The notes below the pieces were generated by a model. That model did not search any database, was not told where the DNA came from, and saw only the letters and a program-made list of their open reading frames with translations. The translations under genes were made by a program, and so were the position numbers. Below, in pieces: positions 30,975 to 41,868 of a DNA stretch of 64,000 nt; position 1 is the first letter of the stretch, and the number at the start of each line of letters is the position of its first letter. The DNA comes from an uncultured Marinoscillum sp. Lineage in GTDB: Bacteria > Bacteroidota > Bacteroidia > Cytophagales > Cyclobacteriaceae. The stretch lies in NCBI GenBank assembly GCA_902605755.1, contig CACLDR010000001.1, positions 57,656-121,655 of the forward strand. Reading direction: 5' to 3'.

Positions 30975-32438
30975 TCATTTATCTCTGGCTAGATTCTCTA
31001 GCATTTCGTCTAAATCGGAACGCCCCAAATAATGTCCTTGCTTAATCACGGCATTAATTTTTTGGGTATTTCGGATATCTTTTAATGGATTTTCATCTAA
31101 TATCAGAAGATCTGCCCACATGGTTTCTTTTACTGTACCTAACTCTTTTTCTAGATTGAAGTACTTGGCAGGATTGGTCGTAGCCGTTTTTAGTGCCTCC
31201 AAAGGAGTTAGACCGGCTTTCACCAATACCTCTAATTCTTCATGTAGACTTCTCCCTGGCGTTAGATAAAAAATTGGGCAATCAGTTCCAGCCATTATTT
31301 CAATACCAGTGCGATGTACCTGACCCACCATATTGGTCAACCATTCTGTGTATTTTTCATTGAATGGTGTAGGTGTAATCGTCATGAGTATATCAATTTC
31401 TTTTTTCCAATTGAGTTCTATATTATCCGGTAAATATTTAAAGGTTTCTTGCCATTTAGAACTTGCAAAAGGTCTCTCTGTCAATCCAGTAGTCAATGCC
31501 AAGGTAGGGATTTGCCATGTTTCATTTTTAGCTAATACATCTAGGACTTCTTGTGCCCTTTGAGGATCATAATTTGCGATGGCTAATGGTCTTTGTAATG
31601 CATGTATTTTAGAGCGAAGGATACCTCCAATATCTTGTTTGCCCAGTGCAAGAATTTCTTGCCGTTGCGCTAATAATTCATCTGAGTTCTTAGCGCATGA
31701 TAGTTCAAGATTTCTCATGTGTTCCATACTGTTTAAGCCGGCGTTAGAAGCTGAAATAACATCCATACTTAATGGTATATGGCCTGTTACATTTAATCCT
31801 TTTTCCTTCGCTAATCTCATGACCTCTTCAAATTGATTTGGTGTGAGCATTTCGTATGCCTTGAGGAAATCTACACCCATACTATCTAACTCGTTCACTT
31901 TATTGCGGACATCGGAAATGGTAGCCAAACCTACCGACAAGGGTGGGTGCTTATGATCACTTCCATCGTAAACGTTGGGTATCCCATCTAAGAGTGGGCC
32001 TGCGATCATTACGCGTGGACTGGAGGTAGGATTTTTCAGTGATTTCTTTTTCCATGCACTTGTAAAATGGATTTCACCTCCTGTATCTCTGACACTGGTA
32101 ATTCCATAGGCTAAAAAAAGGTCAAACATACGAGGGGCTATTTCTTCTATATATGCAAAATGCACATGAGCATCCCATAAACCAGGGATTAAAAACTTAT
32201 CTTTTCCATCTATAATCCTATTTTTGGATGACAGATTCACTTTGCCAGAAGAAAGTACTTGAAGGATTTTACCTTCTTTGATAATCACTGTTTGATGTTC
32301 TATGAGACCTAATTCTGGATCAATAATGGATATATTATCAATGCACAAAGCATTTGAAAAATATGTATTTGGAGTTATGCAGTATGTTGTTGTTAACAAA
32401 ATAATGCAAAGAGCAGAGCTTAAATATTTCATCATCAT
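30975..32438 (-). CDS. Secreted amidohydrolase family protein
   Basis: KFLIPGLWDAHVHFAYIEE, VTGHIPLSMDVI, MAGTDCPIFYLTPGRSLHEEL, TTNPAKYFNLEKELGTVKE. Confidence 0.88.
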   Translation of the reverse strand: MMMKYLSSALCIILLTTTYCITPNTYFSNALCIDNISIIDPELGLIEHQTVIIKEGKILQVLSSGKVNLSSKNRIIDGKDKFLIPGLWDAHVHFAYIEEIAPRMFDLFLAYGITSVRDTGGEIHFTSAWKKKSLKNPTSSPRVMIAGPLLDGIPNVYDGSDHKHPPLSVGLATISDVRNKVNELDSMGVDFLKAYEMLTPNQFEEVMRLAKEKGLNVTGHIPLSMDVISASNAGLNSMEHMRNLELSCAKNSDELLAQRQEILALGKQDIGGILRSKIHALQRPLAIANYDPQRAQEVLDVLAKNETWQIPTLALTTGLTERPFASSKWQETFKYLPDNIELNWKKEIDILMTITPTPFNEKYTEWLTNMVGQVHRTGIEIMAGTDCPIFYLTPGRSLHEELEVLVKAGLTPLEALKTATTNPAKYFNLEKELGTVKETMWADLLILDENPLKDIRNTQKINAVIKQGHYLGRSDLDEMLENLARDK

Positions 32439-32498
32439 TATAAATTAGTAAAATTTAGGATACCACCTACTAATCATATTGGGTATACTAATTTTTTA

Positions 32499-34361
32499 TT
32501 ACACTCCTTGAGTGTTAATCCAATTGTTAATTTTTTTTTCAAGTATAACTAAAGGAAGGCTGCCTGTATTAAGTACTTGATCATGAAATTCCTTGATATT
32601 AAATTTATCACCTAATATACGGGTAGCCTTATGTCTCAATTCTTGGATCTTCAGTTGACCTATTTTATAGGAAAGGGCTTGGCCTGGAGTGGCCATATAA
32701 CGTTCGATTTCGGAAATGATGGCAGCCTCGGACTCTGCTTCATGATCAAGGGAATACTGAATGGCTTGCTCCCTCGTCCAACCTTTCCCATGTATACCTG
32801 TGTCAACTACCAATCGGATAGCACGATGCATCTCCATGCTCAACATACCAAAGTATTGAATAGGATCTTGGTAGAGACCTAGTTCACCACCCAAGGATTC
32901 CGCGTAAAGCGCCCAACCCTCTACAAAAACTCCCAAGCTTTCGGGATGAAGAAATTCGGGTAATTGTTTATTTTCTTGTTGAAGTGATAGCTGGTAATGA
33001 TGACCAGGAATAGCTTCGTGTAAGAATAAGGCTTCATCGGCATATTTGTTGTAATGTAATACGTCAGGAATAGGCACATAAAAAATGCCAGAGCGTGATC
33101 CATCTTTAGATCCAGGAACGTATTCTGCACTGGCTGAGGCTTCTCTAAAAATTTCAGTACGTCTTACTTCAAAAGTTGCTTTGGGTTCCAAACTAAAAAG
33201 AGAACTTAGAGATTTTTTTACCTTTAATTTTATATCATTAAAATGGTCAATTACTTGATCTGGCTCCGTGAAAGGCATTTGTTCTGGGTTATTTCTAATA
33301 AATTCAAAATAGTCTTTAATATCTCCTTTAAAACCCACATGGGCTTTAGCTTTTTCCATTTCTGATAAAATACGGTCAACTTCTTTGAGCCCTTTTTTAT
33401 GAATTTCATCAATGGTAAGATTGGAAGTTGTATGAAGACGAATAAGGTATTGATAGGTTTCTAATCCACCAGGAAGACTTCCTAAACCTGAGGTGTTCCT
33501 AGCTTTAGGTAAATATTCATTTTTTAAGAAATTCTTTAATTCTCGGTATTTCGGTTTAAGTTGGTCTTCGATCATTTTATGATATGCTATTATCAATCTA
33601 TCACTTTCTGCAGAATTGAAATGGTTGGGTATATTTTTAATTGGGATATAGAATAAATGGGTTTCAATAGATTCATTAATGAAAGGGTCCAACTGTGGAA
33701 GGACTTTTTGGACTAGAGATTTGGGTAAAACAATGCCTTGGCCCATACCCAATTTCATTTTGGTAATACAGGTGTCCAAAAAAGTCAAGTAATCATCCAC
33801 GCGTTCTAGCCAATGATCGTAATCTTGAACTGTTTGAAAGGGATGTACACTTTTTCCAGCTGCCAATTGGGCCACATACAAGTGTAAGGATTGTACTTGT
33901 ATCAAGGGCATTAACTCGAAGCTAGGTAAGTTGTATATCGGAGAAGCCAAGGTTATTAAAGGTTGCAGTAGTCCGGCTCTTTTAATGTTACAATCCCATC
34001 GCATGGTTTGTATGCTAAGCCATTGGCTGGAGGTTACCGATGTAGAATCAAAGGTATTTAAGGTATCCAGATAAAGGTTGTATTTTTTTAGAAGATTATT
34101 TTGATAATTGGAGGAAATATAATTGGCGATGGTATCATTAAAGTTGGTTTCGCCGGCCTTTGTAGCTTCAATGGGATTTATGGACTGTTTGAAGTTATGG
34201 TAAGATTGAAATACATCTTCTATTGAACGGCTCCTTTTTTCCGAAAGGCTAATTTGGTGACAGCTTACAGTGGATAACAGACTACCGATAATAAGGGATG
34301 AAAATAGCTTCGAACGAGCTAATATAAGATGTTTAAAAAATTTCATGAATAATATAAACAT
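32499..34361 (-). CDS. DUF885 family lipoprotein (putative metallopeptidase)
   Basis: ADEALFLHEAIPGHHYQLSLQQE (HExxxGH) and IELEKKINNW-type DUF885 C-terminus; lipobox-like STVSC. Confidence 0.88.
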   Translation of the reverse strand: MFILFMKFFKHLILARSKLFSSLIIGSLLSTVSCHQISLSEKRSRSIEDVFQSYHNFKQSINPIEATKAGETNFNDTIANYISSNYQNNLLKKYNLYLDTLNTFDSTSVTSSQWLSIQTMRWDCNIKRAGLLQPLITLASPIYNLPSFELMPLIQVQSLHLYVAQLAAGKSVHPFQTVQDYDHWLERVDDYLTFLDTCITKMKLGMGQGIVLPKSLVQKVLPQLDPFINESIETHLFYIPIKNIPNHFNSAESDRLIIAYHKMIEDQLKPKYRELKNFLKNEYLPKARNTSGLGSLPGGLETYQYLIRLHTTSNLTIDEIHKKGLKEVDRILSEMEKAKAHVGFKGDIKDYFEFIRNNPEQMPFTEPDQVIDHFNDIKLKVKKSLSSLFSLEPKATFEVRRTEIFREASASAEYVPGSKDGSRSGIFYVPIPDVLHYNKYADEALFLHEAIPGHHYQLSLQQENKQLPEFLHPESLGVFVEGWALYAESLGGELGLYQDPIQYFGMLSMEMHRAIRLVVDTGIHGKGWTREQAIQYSLDHEAESEAAIISEIERYMATPGQALSYKIGQLKIQELRHKATRILGDKFNIKEFHDQVLNTGSLPLVILEKKINNWINTQGV

Positions 34362-34593
34362 TTTCTGAATTTTAAGCTCTTTATGACCTCACAGTTGTAC
34401 TATTGACCTGTTTTTACGATATCTGCATCGGATTAGAACATCTGACAGCTATGTGATAGAGTATTTTATGGTAACATTTTTTGGCTATGAATATCATTAA
34501 AAAGTCTATAATTTTCCAATCCAGAATGCGATTAAATTTTGGGAGTGTCGTGTTTACTATTACTAATATATTCTCCTTGAAAATTTGATAGCC

Positions 34594-37500
34594 TTATTCT
34601 TTAATTATTTTGGTGTTGATAATTTTTCCTGATTGATTTTGTATTTTCATTAAATAAATTCCTTTTTTTAATTTACTGAGATTTATTTGGGTTTCTTTGG
34701 ATGATATTAATTTTTTTCCAGAGAGCTCAAAAATTGTCGCCCGATCAAAATTATTTATGTTGATCTGAATTTGACCTGTTACCGGATTTGGATAAAAAAG
34801 ATTGCTCTTTTTGCTCACACCTAATGTAAGGTCATCTTCTGGAGTAACATTTATTATAATGTCCGCATTAGCGGTCAATATACCATCGGAAACCTCGATA
34901 CTTAATGTGAATAGGGGATTGATTGCATAATCCACTGCACTACTTTTAGCAACGGTCAATTTTCCATCTGAACTTCCTATGGCAAAAGCATCTTCGGTAT
35001 TGCCATTAGTGATAGTGTATGTAAGTACATCGTTATCTGCATCACTAGCTGTAATGGTTCCTACCAGTGTTCCAATAGCTGCTTTGTTAGCTACTGAAAA
35101 AGATGTGGCAGTGATGGTTGGTGTGGAATTGTTTGTCTCATTTGAATTAAGTGCTGATAGGCCATTCCATTCTACCTCAAAAAGGTTGGCTCCCATAGAT
35201 CCCTCTTCAATCCACATGGGACCTTGACTGTCTGATATGTAGGCTTTATTATTATCGATGAATATACCATCACCCCTAGATATCCCTACAGACGCGGGTA
35301 TGGTAATGTCATGAGTCAATTTGCCGTCAGTTTTGTATGCATATAAATATTGATCACCATTGGTAATGGTACCACAAAATACAAGTAATGCCCCTTCGTT
35401 GACATCATAAAACAATCCACTGGGTGAATTGAGGACTGAAAATGAATTGATCTTAGTCAAGCCACAAGTACCGGGATCTGCGCAGTTCTCAATAGCAAGA
35501 TCTACCTCATGGATCTCTTTATCTTCCTGAATACCAACATAAAAATAACCATTAGTAGGATTGAAAGCAATGGCTTCTATTCCTTTATCGGTCGGTGTGC
35601 TGACATCAATATTGGCTAGATTCCATTGTTTTTTGATATCTCCTGTAGCGAGTTCAATTTGATAAATATAGTTGTACTCATCTCCAACATAGATATAAGT
35701 TTCACCTTCATCCGGACCAAAGGTAAGTCCTTCCATGTCTATTTCGTGATCTATCGCTACTCCGTTAACCTTTGAAGCGTTTGCTGTGTTGGAAACTCCA
35801 TAATAGGGCCAACTTTCTTCTATTTCATCTGAGGTTAATCCTGCTTTTATGATACTCTTTGGATAATAGCTGGTATAATCATTTTGGGTGGCAGGATGGA
35901 CTCCATTAACAGCAAAATAGGAATTACCCAATACGATAACACCACTATTTCTAAAGTAGGTGTCTATGCCTGCACCATCACCATTAGATACTGCAGCAGT
36001 GGTTGCTAAAGCAAAGGTGTTTAACACATTGGGTTTCCAGATAATTTCAACAACGGTTGATTCATTATCTCCTTCTATGACATTCACAGTAATGATGGCA
36101 CTAGCACTTAATGCACCATCTGAAACTTGAACGGTCAAATTGAAACTAGAATTAGTTGCATAATCAATTTGAGTACTTGTGGCTACCGTTAATTTTCCAT
36201 CGGAATCTCCAACTGAAAAGGCATTTCCGGTATTCCCATTGGTAATAGAATAAGTGAGGGCATCACCATTTACATCACTGGCAGCGATCATTCCTACTAG
36301 CGTACCTTCAGGAGCGTTATTGGCAATAGAAAAAGTTGCTGCAGTAATGGTTGGAGCAGAATTATTTGTTGTGACTTCATCATATGATGCACCGGCATAT
36401 CTGGCTATTGAATCGGTCTTTAATTGAGCGATCTTAACCTCCAATAATCCGGGTATGTTATTAATTTTGCCCCTCCATGCACCTACCAATAAAAATCTTT
36501 GATTAAAAGTAACGGCATTATTGCCTGTACTGCTCACCTGTTGCGTATGCGCATGATAATGGTAACCCAAATCATCACCATGGTCATGTCCACCATAACT
36601 GTCCAATGTTATACTGTATCCCTCCATAGAGGTATGACTCTCCTCATGTCTTCCAAATAAGGCAATACCGTCGTATGCCATTCCAATAAGGGGGGGATGG
36701 CTGTGTCCATCATAATCAGCTAAATTATAAAGGTTGATTCCATTTTTACTGTAGGAATGACCATCTGCATGGTAGTGCAACTCCATTCCTCTTCCGACAT
36801 GTATCCCGCCATGAGTAATTTCAGCGGCATTTGATGCATGCTTTAGCGTATTGTTCAGAGAAGGATAAATAGGTACTCCATCAACAGCTACGCCGTTTGA
36901 GCTTAGGCTGGCATAGTTATACACTGTTTGGCTAGTTGCACCGGCATCTTCTCCTAAATTTCCAATAGCACTCAAGTCATTATCTGATAAATTTTCAATG
37001 ATACCATAATTTTTTAGAGGAATTTTCATGAGATAAGAGGCTGCTTTAGTAGTTCTGGTCACTGAATTATTCTCATACCCTCCGCCTCCACCGTCTCCAG
37101 GAGGTCTACTTACATCGATCAATTGATTGGGGCGGGTAGAGGCGGCAAAACTTGCAGTTACTAAGAAAGGGTGAGGGACCCCTTTGTCATCTGTGGCATT
37201 GGTGAAGTATACATATTTATTTGTTCTTGCCCCTAATTCAGCGCCATAGACATCAGTGGAGGCAATAGTATGCGAAAGCATATTTTCTCGCAATGCGAGA
37301 TAAAATGCCTTTGGATATCTCAGCTGAGCTCCAGCGTTAGTTAATCTAGTTTCAATTTGATCGAGCATATTAGAGGCTGCTGTTTTAGCAGCAGCAGTTG
37401 CTCCTAGTTGTGCATGATAGCTAACATCGATATCTCCACTTAAATTTAAAAAACCATTCGAGGTGGGATTGATGCTATTTGGAAAAGTGGCCCAAGCATT

Positions 37501-38235
37501 GGGCTGATAGGTGGTGGATGCGGGGTTAAAATCAGAGCCGGCTTCAATTTCAAGATCAATCAAATCATTTGGATCTGCTAAAAAGAAAGATGAGGCATCT
37601 GACGATGTACTCGTCCACTCTAGAGAGGTACCATTGATTTTTAAATATTTATCTGTCCACGAGGTGACCTCAGTGAAACTTGAAGTACTCGCATTGTATT
37701 CATATTTACTGCTTGCTGTTATAGTGGCTGCGCTGGCATTGGTACTAAAGGTAACTCCTAAGTATCCGGTATTATCTGAATTGGCAATGTAGTAAGTTCC
37801 TCGATCACTTAAAATTGCAGTATTGTTGTCATTGGCATCCAATGCATAATAGCTATGTATGAATGGGTTCAGTTGGTAGATTCCAATTAATGGTGTAGTA
37901 GAATTATTTAATGGGGCGTTGAGGTCTACCATTTGAAAAATGGATCTTAGCATGGTCCCAAAGGTAGCTTCCGAAGTATTTAGGTTAGCAATCGGAGTCA
38001 TAGATAGTGTAGAAATGTCTGCATCATTGCTGAAAGTGATTGCATTGGCTTTGGCCTCATCTAATAAAATCATGTACTTTCTGTTTTCAATTGATGATAA
38101 AACGGTGGGTGTCCAAGCTTTTTCGAAGCTTGCATTAAGAATTTCTCCGAAGGATTTAGGACCGTAAAAATCTATATTTTGGCTTGCGCTAGCCCAAGCA
38201 ACTAGAAGAAAAACCGGGAAAAGAAAGATCTTCAT
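34594..38235 (-). CDS. Giant secreted YHYH-domain protein with cadherin-like repeats, propeller-like segment and T9SS type A sorting domain
   Basis: ELHYHADGHSYSKNG...GHDHGDDLGYHYHAHTQQVS; two related cadherin-like repeats (NSTPTITA.SFS.AN.A..GTLVG.I.ASD...D.LTY.ITNGNT..AF.IG.SDGKLTVA.S..VDYA); C-terminal FYPNPVTGQIQININ...GIYLMKI. Confidence 0.88.
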   Translation of the reverse strand: MKIFLFPVFLLVAWASASQNIDFYGPKSFGEILNASFEKAWTPTVLSSIENRKYMILLDEAKANAITFSNDADISTLSMTPIANLNTSEATFGTMLRSIFQMVDLNAPLNNSTTPLIGIYQLNPFIHSYYALDANDNNTAILSDRGTYYIANSDNTGYLGVTFSTNASAATITASSKYEYNASTSSFTEVTSWTDKYLKINGTSLEWTSTSSDASSFFLADPNDLIDLEIEAGSDFNPASTTYQPNAWATFPNSINPTSNGFLNLSGDIDVSYHAQLGATAAAKTAASNMLDQIETRLTNAGAQLRYPKAFYLALRENMLSHTIASTDVYGAELGARTNKYVYFTNATDDKGVPHPFLVTASFAASTRPNQLIDVSRPPGDGGGGGYENNSVTRTTKAASYLMKIPLKNYGIIENLSDNDLSAIGNLGEDAGATSQTVYNYASLSSNGVAVDGVPIYPSLNNTLKHASNAAEITHGGIHVGRGMELHYHADGHSYSKNGINLYNLADYDGHSHPPLIGMAYDGIALFGRHEESHTSMEGYSITLDSYGGHDHGDDLGYHYHAHTQQVSSTGNNAVTFNQRFLLVGAWRGKINNIPGLLEVKIAQLKTDSIARYAGASYDEVTTNNSAPTITAATFSIANNAPEGTLVGMIAASDVNGDALTYSITNGNTGNAFSVGDSDGKLTVATSTQIDYATNSSFNLTVQVSDGALSASAIITVNVIEGDNESTVVEIIWKPNVLNTFALATTAAVSNGDGAGIDTYFRNSGVIVLGNSYFAVNGVHPATQNDYTSYYPKSIIKAGLTSDEIEESWPYYGVSNTANASKVNGVAIDHEIDMEGLTFGPDEGETYIYVGDEYNYIYQIELATGDIKKQWNLANIDVSTPTDKGIEAIAFNPTNGYFYVGIQEDKEIHEVDLAIENCADPGTCGLTKINSFSVLNSPSGLFYDVNEGALLVFCGTITNGDQYLYAYKTDGKLTHDITIPASVGISRGDGIFIDNNKAYISDSQGPMWIEEGSMGANLFEVEWNGLSALNSNETNNSTPTITATSFSVANKAAIGTLVGTITASDADNDVLTYTITNGNTEDAFAIGSSDGKLTVAKSSAVDYAINPLFTLSIEVSDGILTANADIIINVTPEDDLTLGVSKKSNLFYPNPVTGQIQININNFDRATIFELSGKKLISSKETQINLSKLKKGIYLMKIQNQSGKIINTKIIKE

Positions 38236-38310
38236 GATAATTTATGATTTGTTGCGGAAAGGGGGGTAATTTATGTTTTATTGGGAAAATGTATGTTAAA
38301 ATATAAAAAA

Positions 38311-38347
38311 AAGTCTTGCTCACGCACGAGCAAGACTTTTTTTATCT
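38311..38347. terminator. Bidirectional Rho-independent terminator
   Basis: aaaaaaaagtcttgctc-acgcac-gagcaagacttttttt; perfect stem flanked by A and T tracts. Confidence 0.9.
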
Positions 38348-38360
38348 TTTAAGTACTACA

Positions 38361-38861
38361 TTATTCTGCAGCTATTGCCATCATCATTCCGGTAGCATCG
38401 AAAAAATCTCCAGCACCAAATATCTTTCCATCTTTTATTTCCATCCAATGGTATGCACTTAAGGCAAAAGATTTCCCTGTTTCTTTCCATTGGCCGCTCC
38501 AAGTTCCATATACCCTCACGCCACCATTTGGTTTTAATGTTGTATTATCAACTCCAGGAAGCCAAACAGCATCATTGAAGGATACATTTTCAGCTCCATT
38601 CATATAGAATTTACCTTGTTCTAACATTTGTTCTTTACCTCCTTCACCTACACCATACACAGGAGAGGTATGTGTTACACTGTCATGAATCATTGATGCA
38701 TACAAATCAAAATCTGTATCTCCCGTAAAAGTCATCATAAACTTTTGGGCAACTTCGAGATTTGCTTTAAACAGTGCCAAGTCATCTTTTACTTCAGCAG
38801 CCGGAGGCTGACAAGAAATTATCGCAATTGACATCGCGATTACTAGCAATAAGTTTTTCAT
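38361..38861 (-). CDS. SnoaL/NTF2-like lipoprotein
   Basis: MKNLLLVIAMSIAIISCQ lipobox; YASMIHDSVTHTSPVYGVGEGGKEQMLEQGKFYMNGAENVSF. Confidence 0.7.
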   Translation of the reverse strand: MKNLLLVIAMSIAIISCQPPAAEVKDDLALFKANLEVAQKFMMTFTGDTDFDLYASMIHDSVTHTSPVYGVGEGGKEQMLEQGKFYMNGAENVSFNDAVWLPGVDNTTLKPNGGVRVYGTWSGQWKETGKSFALSAYHWMEIKDGKIFGAGDFFDATGMMMAIAAE

Positions 38862-38968
38862 AATTGTTTGAATTTGTTTCATTAAACAAATCTAGGTCTA
38901 GTTTGTTGGAAATACAAATAAGTTGTTTTAGCAAGTTAGTAATAACTTAGACTGTAATAATAGGTCAT

Positions 38969-39490
38969 TCATTGGCTTGGAAGCTTTCCAGAATAAATCC
39001 AGAATTTTTGTATCAAATTATCTTTTACGCCAACAGCTGCAAAATGGCGTTCGGTAATTTGTTGTTCTTCAGTGGTCATGTCTACCATGTAGGCATTGTG
39101 TATCCATTGCATACCATTACCGTTTGGGTCGGTAACTGCTGTGGCCCATTGTTGTCTAAACTTGGGATTAGCAGAGGTAAACCAGCCCCCAAGGAATCCT
39201 TTAAGCGCTTCTTTTCCTTCAATGTATTCACCTTCAGGGCCATTGATCTTAATGTTGTCTGCGGCTAATGCTAAAATTTTGTCAATTTCTTGGGTATTAT
39301 GGTACTCAACCCACTTGGTCCAAACCTCTATGGCTTCATCTGAGCCAAGAACCCAGGAAATTGAATCATTTCCTGCTAGGAAGCCAACGGATCTTGGAGT
39401 TTCAATGGTTCGGGTGGTTTCTGTTTTTGCTGCTTGATCGACGCATCCATATGATAAGGTGAGTAATAATAGTACGATTTGGTTTTTCAT
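38969..39490 (-). CDS. SnoaL/NTF2-like lipoprotein
   Basis: MKNQIVLLLLTLSYGC lipobox; EVWTKWVEYHNTQEIDKILALAADNIKINGPEGEYIEGKEALKGFLGGWF. Confidence 0.75.
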   Translation of the reverse strand: MKNQIVLLLLTLSYGCVDQAAKTETTRTIETPRSVGFLAGNDSISWVLGSDEAIEVWTKWVEYHNTQEIDKILALAADNIKINGPEGEYIEGKEALKGFLGGWFTSANPKFRQQWATAVTDPNGNGMQWIHNAYMVDMTTEEQQITERHFAAVGVKDNLIQKFWIYSGKLPSQ

Positions 39491-39553
39491 TTATTTAAAA
39501 TTTTGAGTTTAAAAAAGTATTATAAATTAAGTAATTCGCTTTAACAAGAATAA

Positions 39554-40345
39554 TCAATATAGTGTTTGCCACGGTCTTTCTCCATTTTTTTGAATTAGTT
39601 TTACAAACATGGATAATGACTCTGGAGTTTTATTTTGTGCCCAGGCTTCATGCGAAACAATAAATTTTGCTATGAAGAAATAAACAAGTCCTTCGATTTC
39701 CTTATTTTTTAATTTGTTATGTATCTTCAATTTTCCCCAATCAAAACGATGATTATTTAAATTTTTGAAATGAGAAGCATTCTTTGGATATGGGCCCGAG
39801 AAATGATTATTAATGTACCATGTTAATTCACTCCATATTTTTGGCGCACTGTAAAGCTGCGGAACTTCAGGGGGCAAAACATAGGTTTCCTTTACAGTTC
39901 CGATCATACATGGTCCCATGTCCTCTGAGTAAATCGTTGATTTCGAGGGCAATTTAATTGTTCTTATTAAATCAAATTCAATATCTAAAAAATTAATGAA
40001 ATTTTTAAAAATCACATTGAATTCCTCATTCAAATTTGGAAAAATCCTTTTGGCTTCATTAAAAATTCCGTACTTTAAGGAGGGATGGGACTCAAGATTT
40101 GGAAACATATTTTCCAATTCTACTGAAAGATTTGGGAGTATATTATCATCTAAGGATTTTTTAAATGCGACTAAATTGCATGGTGAATTACTCCACCAAA
40201 TCCGGCTTGGGCTGTTATTTTTTTCCAACCTCCAATTGTCGTTGTTAGTTTTAATTGACAAATTTTCTCCTTCGAAAACGAAATAACCTCTGCCATCCAT
40301 GCCTACTCCACTGTGCATTTTAAGGCCATTAGAAAATCGAAACAT
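39554..40345 (-). CDS. Hypothetical protein encoded 32 bp downstream of the DUF4157 gene
   Basis: 263 aa, no signal peptide, no family recognised; co-directional with 40378-41868. Confidence 0.65.
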   Translation of the reverse strand: MFRFSNGLKMHSGVGMDGRGYFVFEGENLSIKTNNDNWRLEKNNSPSRIWWSNSPCNLVAFKKSLDDNILPNLSVELENMFPNLESHPSLKYGIFNEAKRIFPNLNEEFNVIFKNFINFLDIEFDLIRTIKLPSKSTIYSEDMGPCMIGTVKETYVLPPEVPQLYSAPKIWSELTWYINNHFSGPYPKNASHFKNLNNHRFDWGKLKIHNKLKNKEIEGLVYFFIAKFIVSHEAWAQNKTPESLSMFVKLIQKNGERPWQTLY

Positions 40346-40377
40346 AACTACATAGCTACTAGATATTTTTAGAACAA

Positions 40378-41868
40378 TTATCCTTTAGCGGCAACACCTT
40401 TTTTATGATTATCCTCAGCTTTTGCTGCTGCCTTAGCTCCGTCTGCTTCATCTTTGCTGAAGTCATATTTGGATAAATTAGCAATTTTCTTCAAACCATC
40501 GAGATTAAATGGCACATCTTCTTGCTTACCCTTAAATTCTCCAAGTGTTCCTTCAACAATTGGAACTTTTGTACTAATAGTTACCCACAATATATTAGCA
40601 GATGCAATCACTCCAGCAGCTCCTTCTGCTTTACCAGCTACTTCTCCATTCATTGTTAGACCTTTGGAGCTTCCAACAAGTTCAATTTGGCCTGATAATT
40701 CTGCACCCAATTCACCATAGGCACCGACAGATATGCCAGCAAGACCTGGAGCTCCCGCCGTAACTCCTCCTTGTATACCTAAACTTCCCTCAGCTTTTGC
40801 CTCAAGAGCCCCTGATATTTTGGGATCGCTAAATACCCCCTTAGTGGAAGTAAATCCAATTGTTGCGCTTCCTGTAAGCGAGGCACTTGCTGCTCCTTCA
40901 ACACTTGCATTTAAAAATAGTCCTGGTATGCCTAAAGGAACAGGTGGCATTGCTAAACTAAAAGCCATTTCGGGTGTTGAAAAGGATGGAGGTTCACCTG
41001 TGAGAGTATATTCTCTTACTCCATCCTCAGGTTTTCCAATAGCTTTTTTCTTTCCTGTTGCCTTGAATAAGGGATGTTCAAATGTTATGGCAGACTCTCC
41101 CTCTTCATCACTATTACTTATCGTGAGTGTTCCCCCCATCAAATCTTGAGTACCTTCCACATCAGGTAATTTTTCACCCTCGCCATCTTCTTTTTGTACC
41201 GTGCCTTTAACCGATCTTTGTATTGAAGCATTTGAAGAATTAACCTCTTTGACTTCTCCAGGTGACTGATCTTCATTATTGGATTTTAAGGCTTTAGCCC
41301 CCATCTGGTCAGCTTCAATTTCCAAATTTTTGTCATCGTTTACAGGGGTATCGTCCTTCATTTGTCTGGTTGGCTTTACACGGCCTTGCTTCTGCTGCAC
41401 AACATGCCAAGCCTCGTGTGCAAGATGCTTCTCCTGACCTGGAGCAACATGTATGTCAGTACCTTGGGCATACGCATGCGCTTGCATTTGGGCAGGTTGG
41501 TCTGAATTAGTATGTACCTTGACGTCATCCAAAGAAATGCCCGATAAATTTTCAACACCTAATTTTAAATTATCAGGTAAGCCTGTCTTATTTTCCTTTT
41601 CCTGGGTGGGGGTAGTTTTCATTTGAACTTCCTCATCATCCTTTTTTTTCTGCACCGCAGCATATCCAGCCATTTTGGATTGCAATTGGGCTATTTTATT
41701 TGCTTTTGGCCCGTTATCCATTCCATTTACTATTTTCATTTGTGCTAAGGTTGCGGGACGGTTATCAATGAGGCTATTTGATTGTGCATTTTTTACACTT
41801 TGACCTGAATTATTTTCGTCTTGATTTGACTTGGAGGTGGATTTTGAATGTTTAGAATAAATGGCCAT
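40378..41868 (-). CDS. DUF4157 (eCIS core domain) protein with Gly/Ala-rich C-terminal region
   Basis: [63 protein letters not shown], then about 270 aa of alternating G/A/S-rich sequence. Confidence 0.85.
   Translation of the reverse strand: MAIYSKHSKSTSKSNQDENNSGQSVKNAQSNSLIDNRPATLAQMKIVNGMDNGPKANKIAQLQSKMAGYAAVQKKKDDEEVQMKTTPTQEKENKTGLPDNLKLGVENLSGISLDDVKVHTNSDQPAQMQAHAYAQGTDIHVAPGQEKHLAHEAWHVVQQKQGRVKPTRQMKDDTPVNDDKNLEIEADQMGAKALKSNNEDQSPGEVKEVNSSNASIQRSVKGTVQKEDGEGEKLPDVEGTQDLMGGTLTISNSDEEGESAITFEHPLFKATGKKKAIGKPEDGVREYTLTGEPPSFSTPEMAFSLAMPPVPLGIPGLFLNASVEGAASASLTGSATIGFTSTKGVFSDPKISGALEAKAEGSLGIQGGVTAGAPGLAGISVGAYGELGAELSGQIELVGSSKGLTMNGEVAGKAEGAAGVIASANILWVTISTKVPIVEGTLGEFKGKQEDVPFNLDGLKKIANLSKYDFSKDEADGAKAAAKAEDNHKKGVAAKG

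Noticed and set aside
37511-38167. Plus-strand ORFs opposite the giant YHYH protein
   Set aside because: Antisense to a continuous 1213-aa ORF with signal peptide and T9SS tail; no start context or motifs.
40733-41149. 138-aa plus-strand ORF, Pro/Ala-rich
   Set aside because: Antisense to the DUF4157 gene; composition mirrors the Gly/Ala-rich coding strand.
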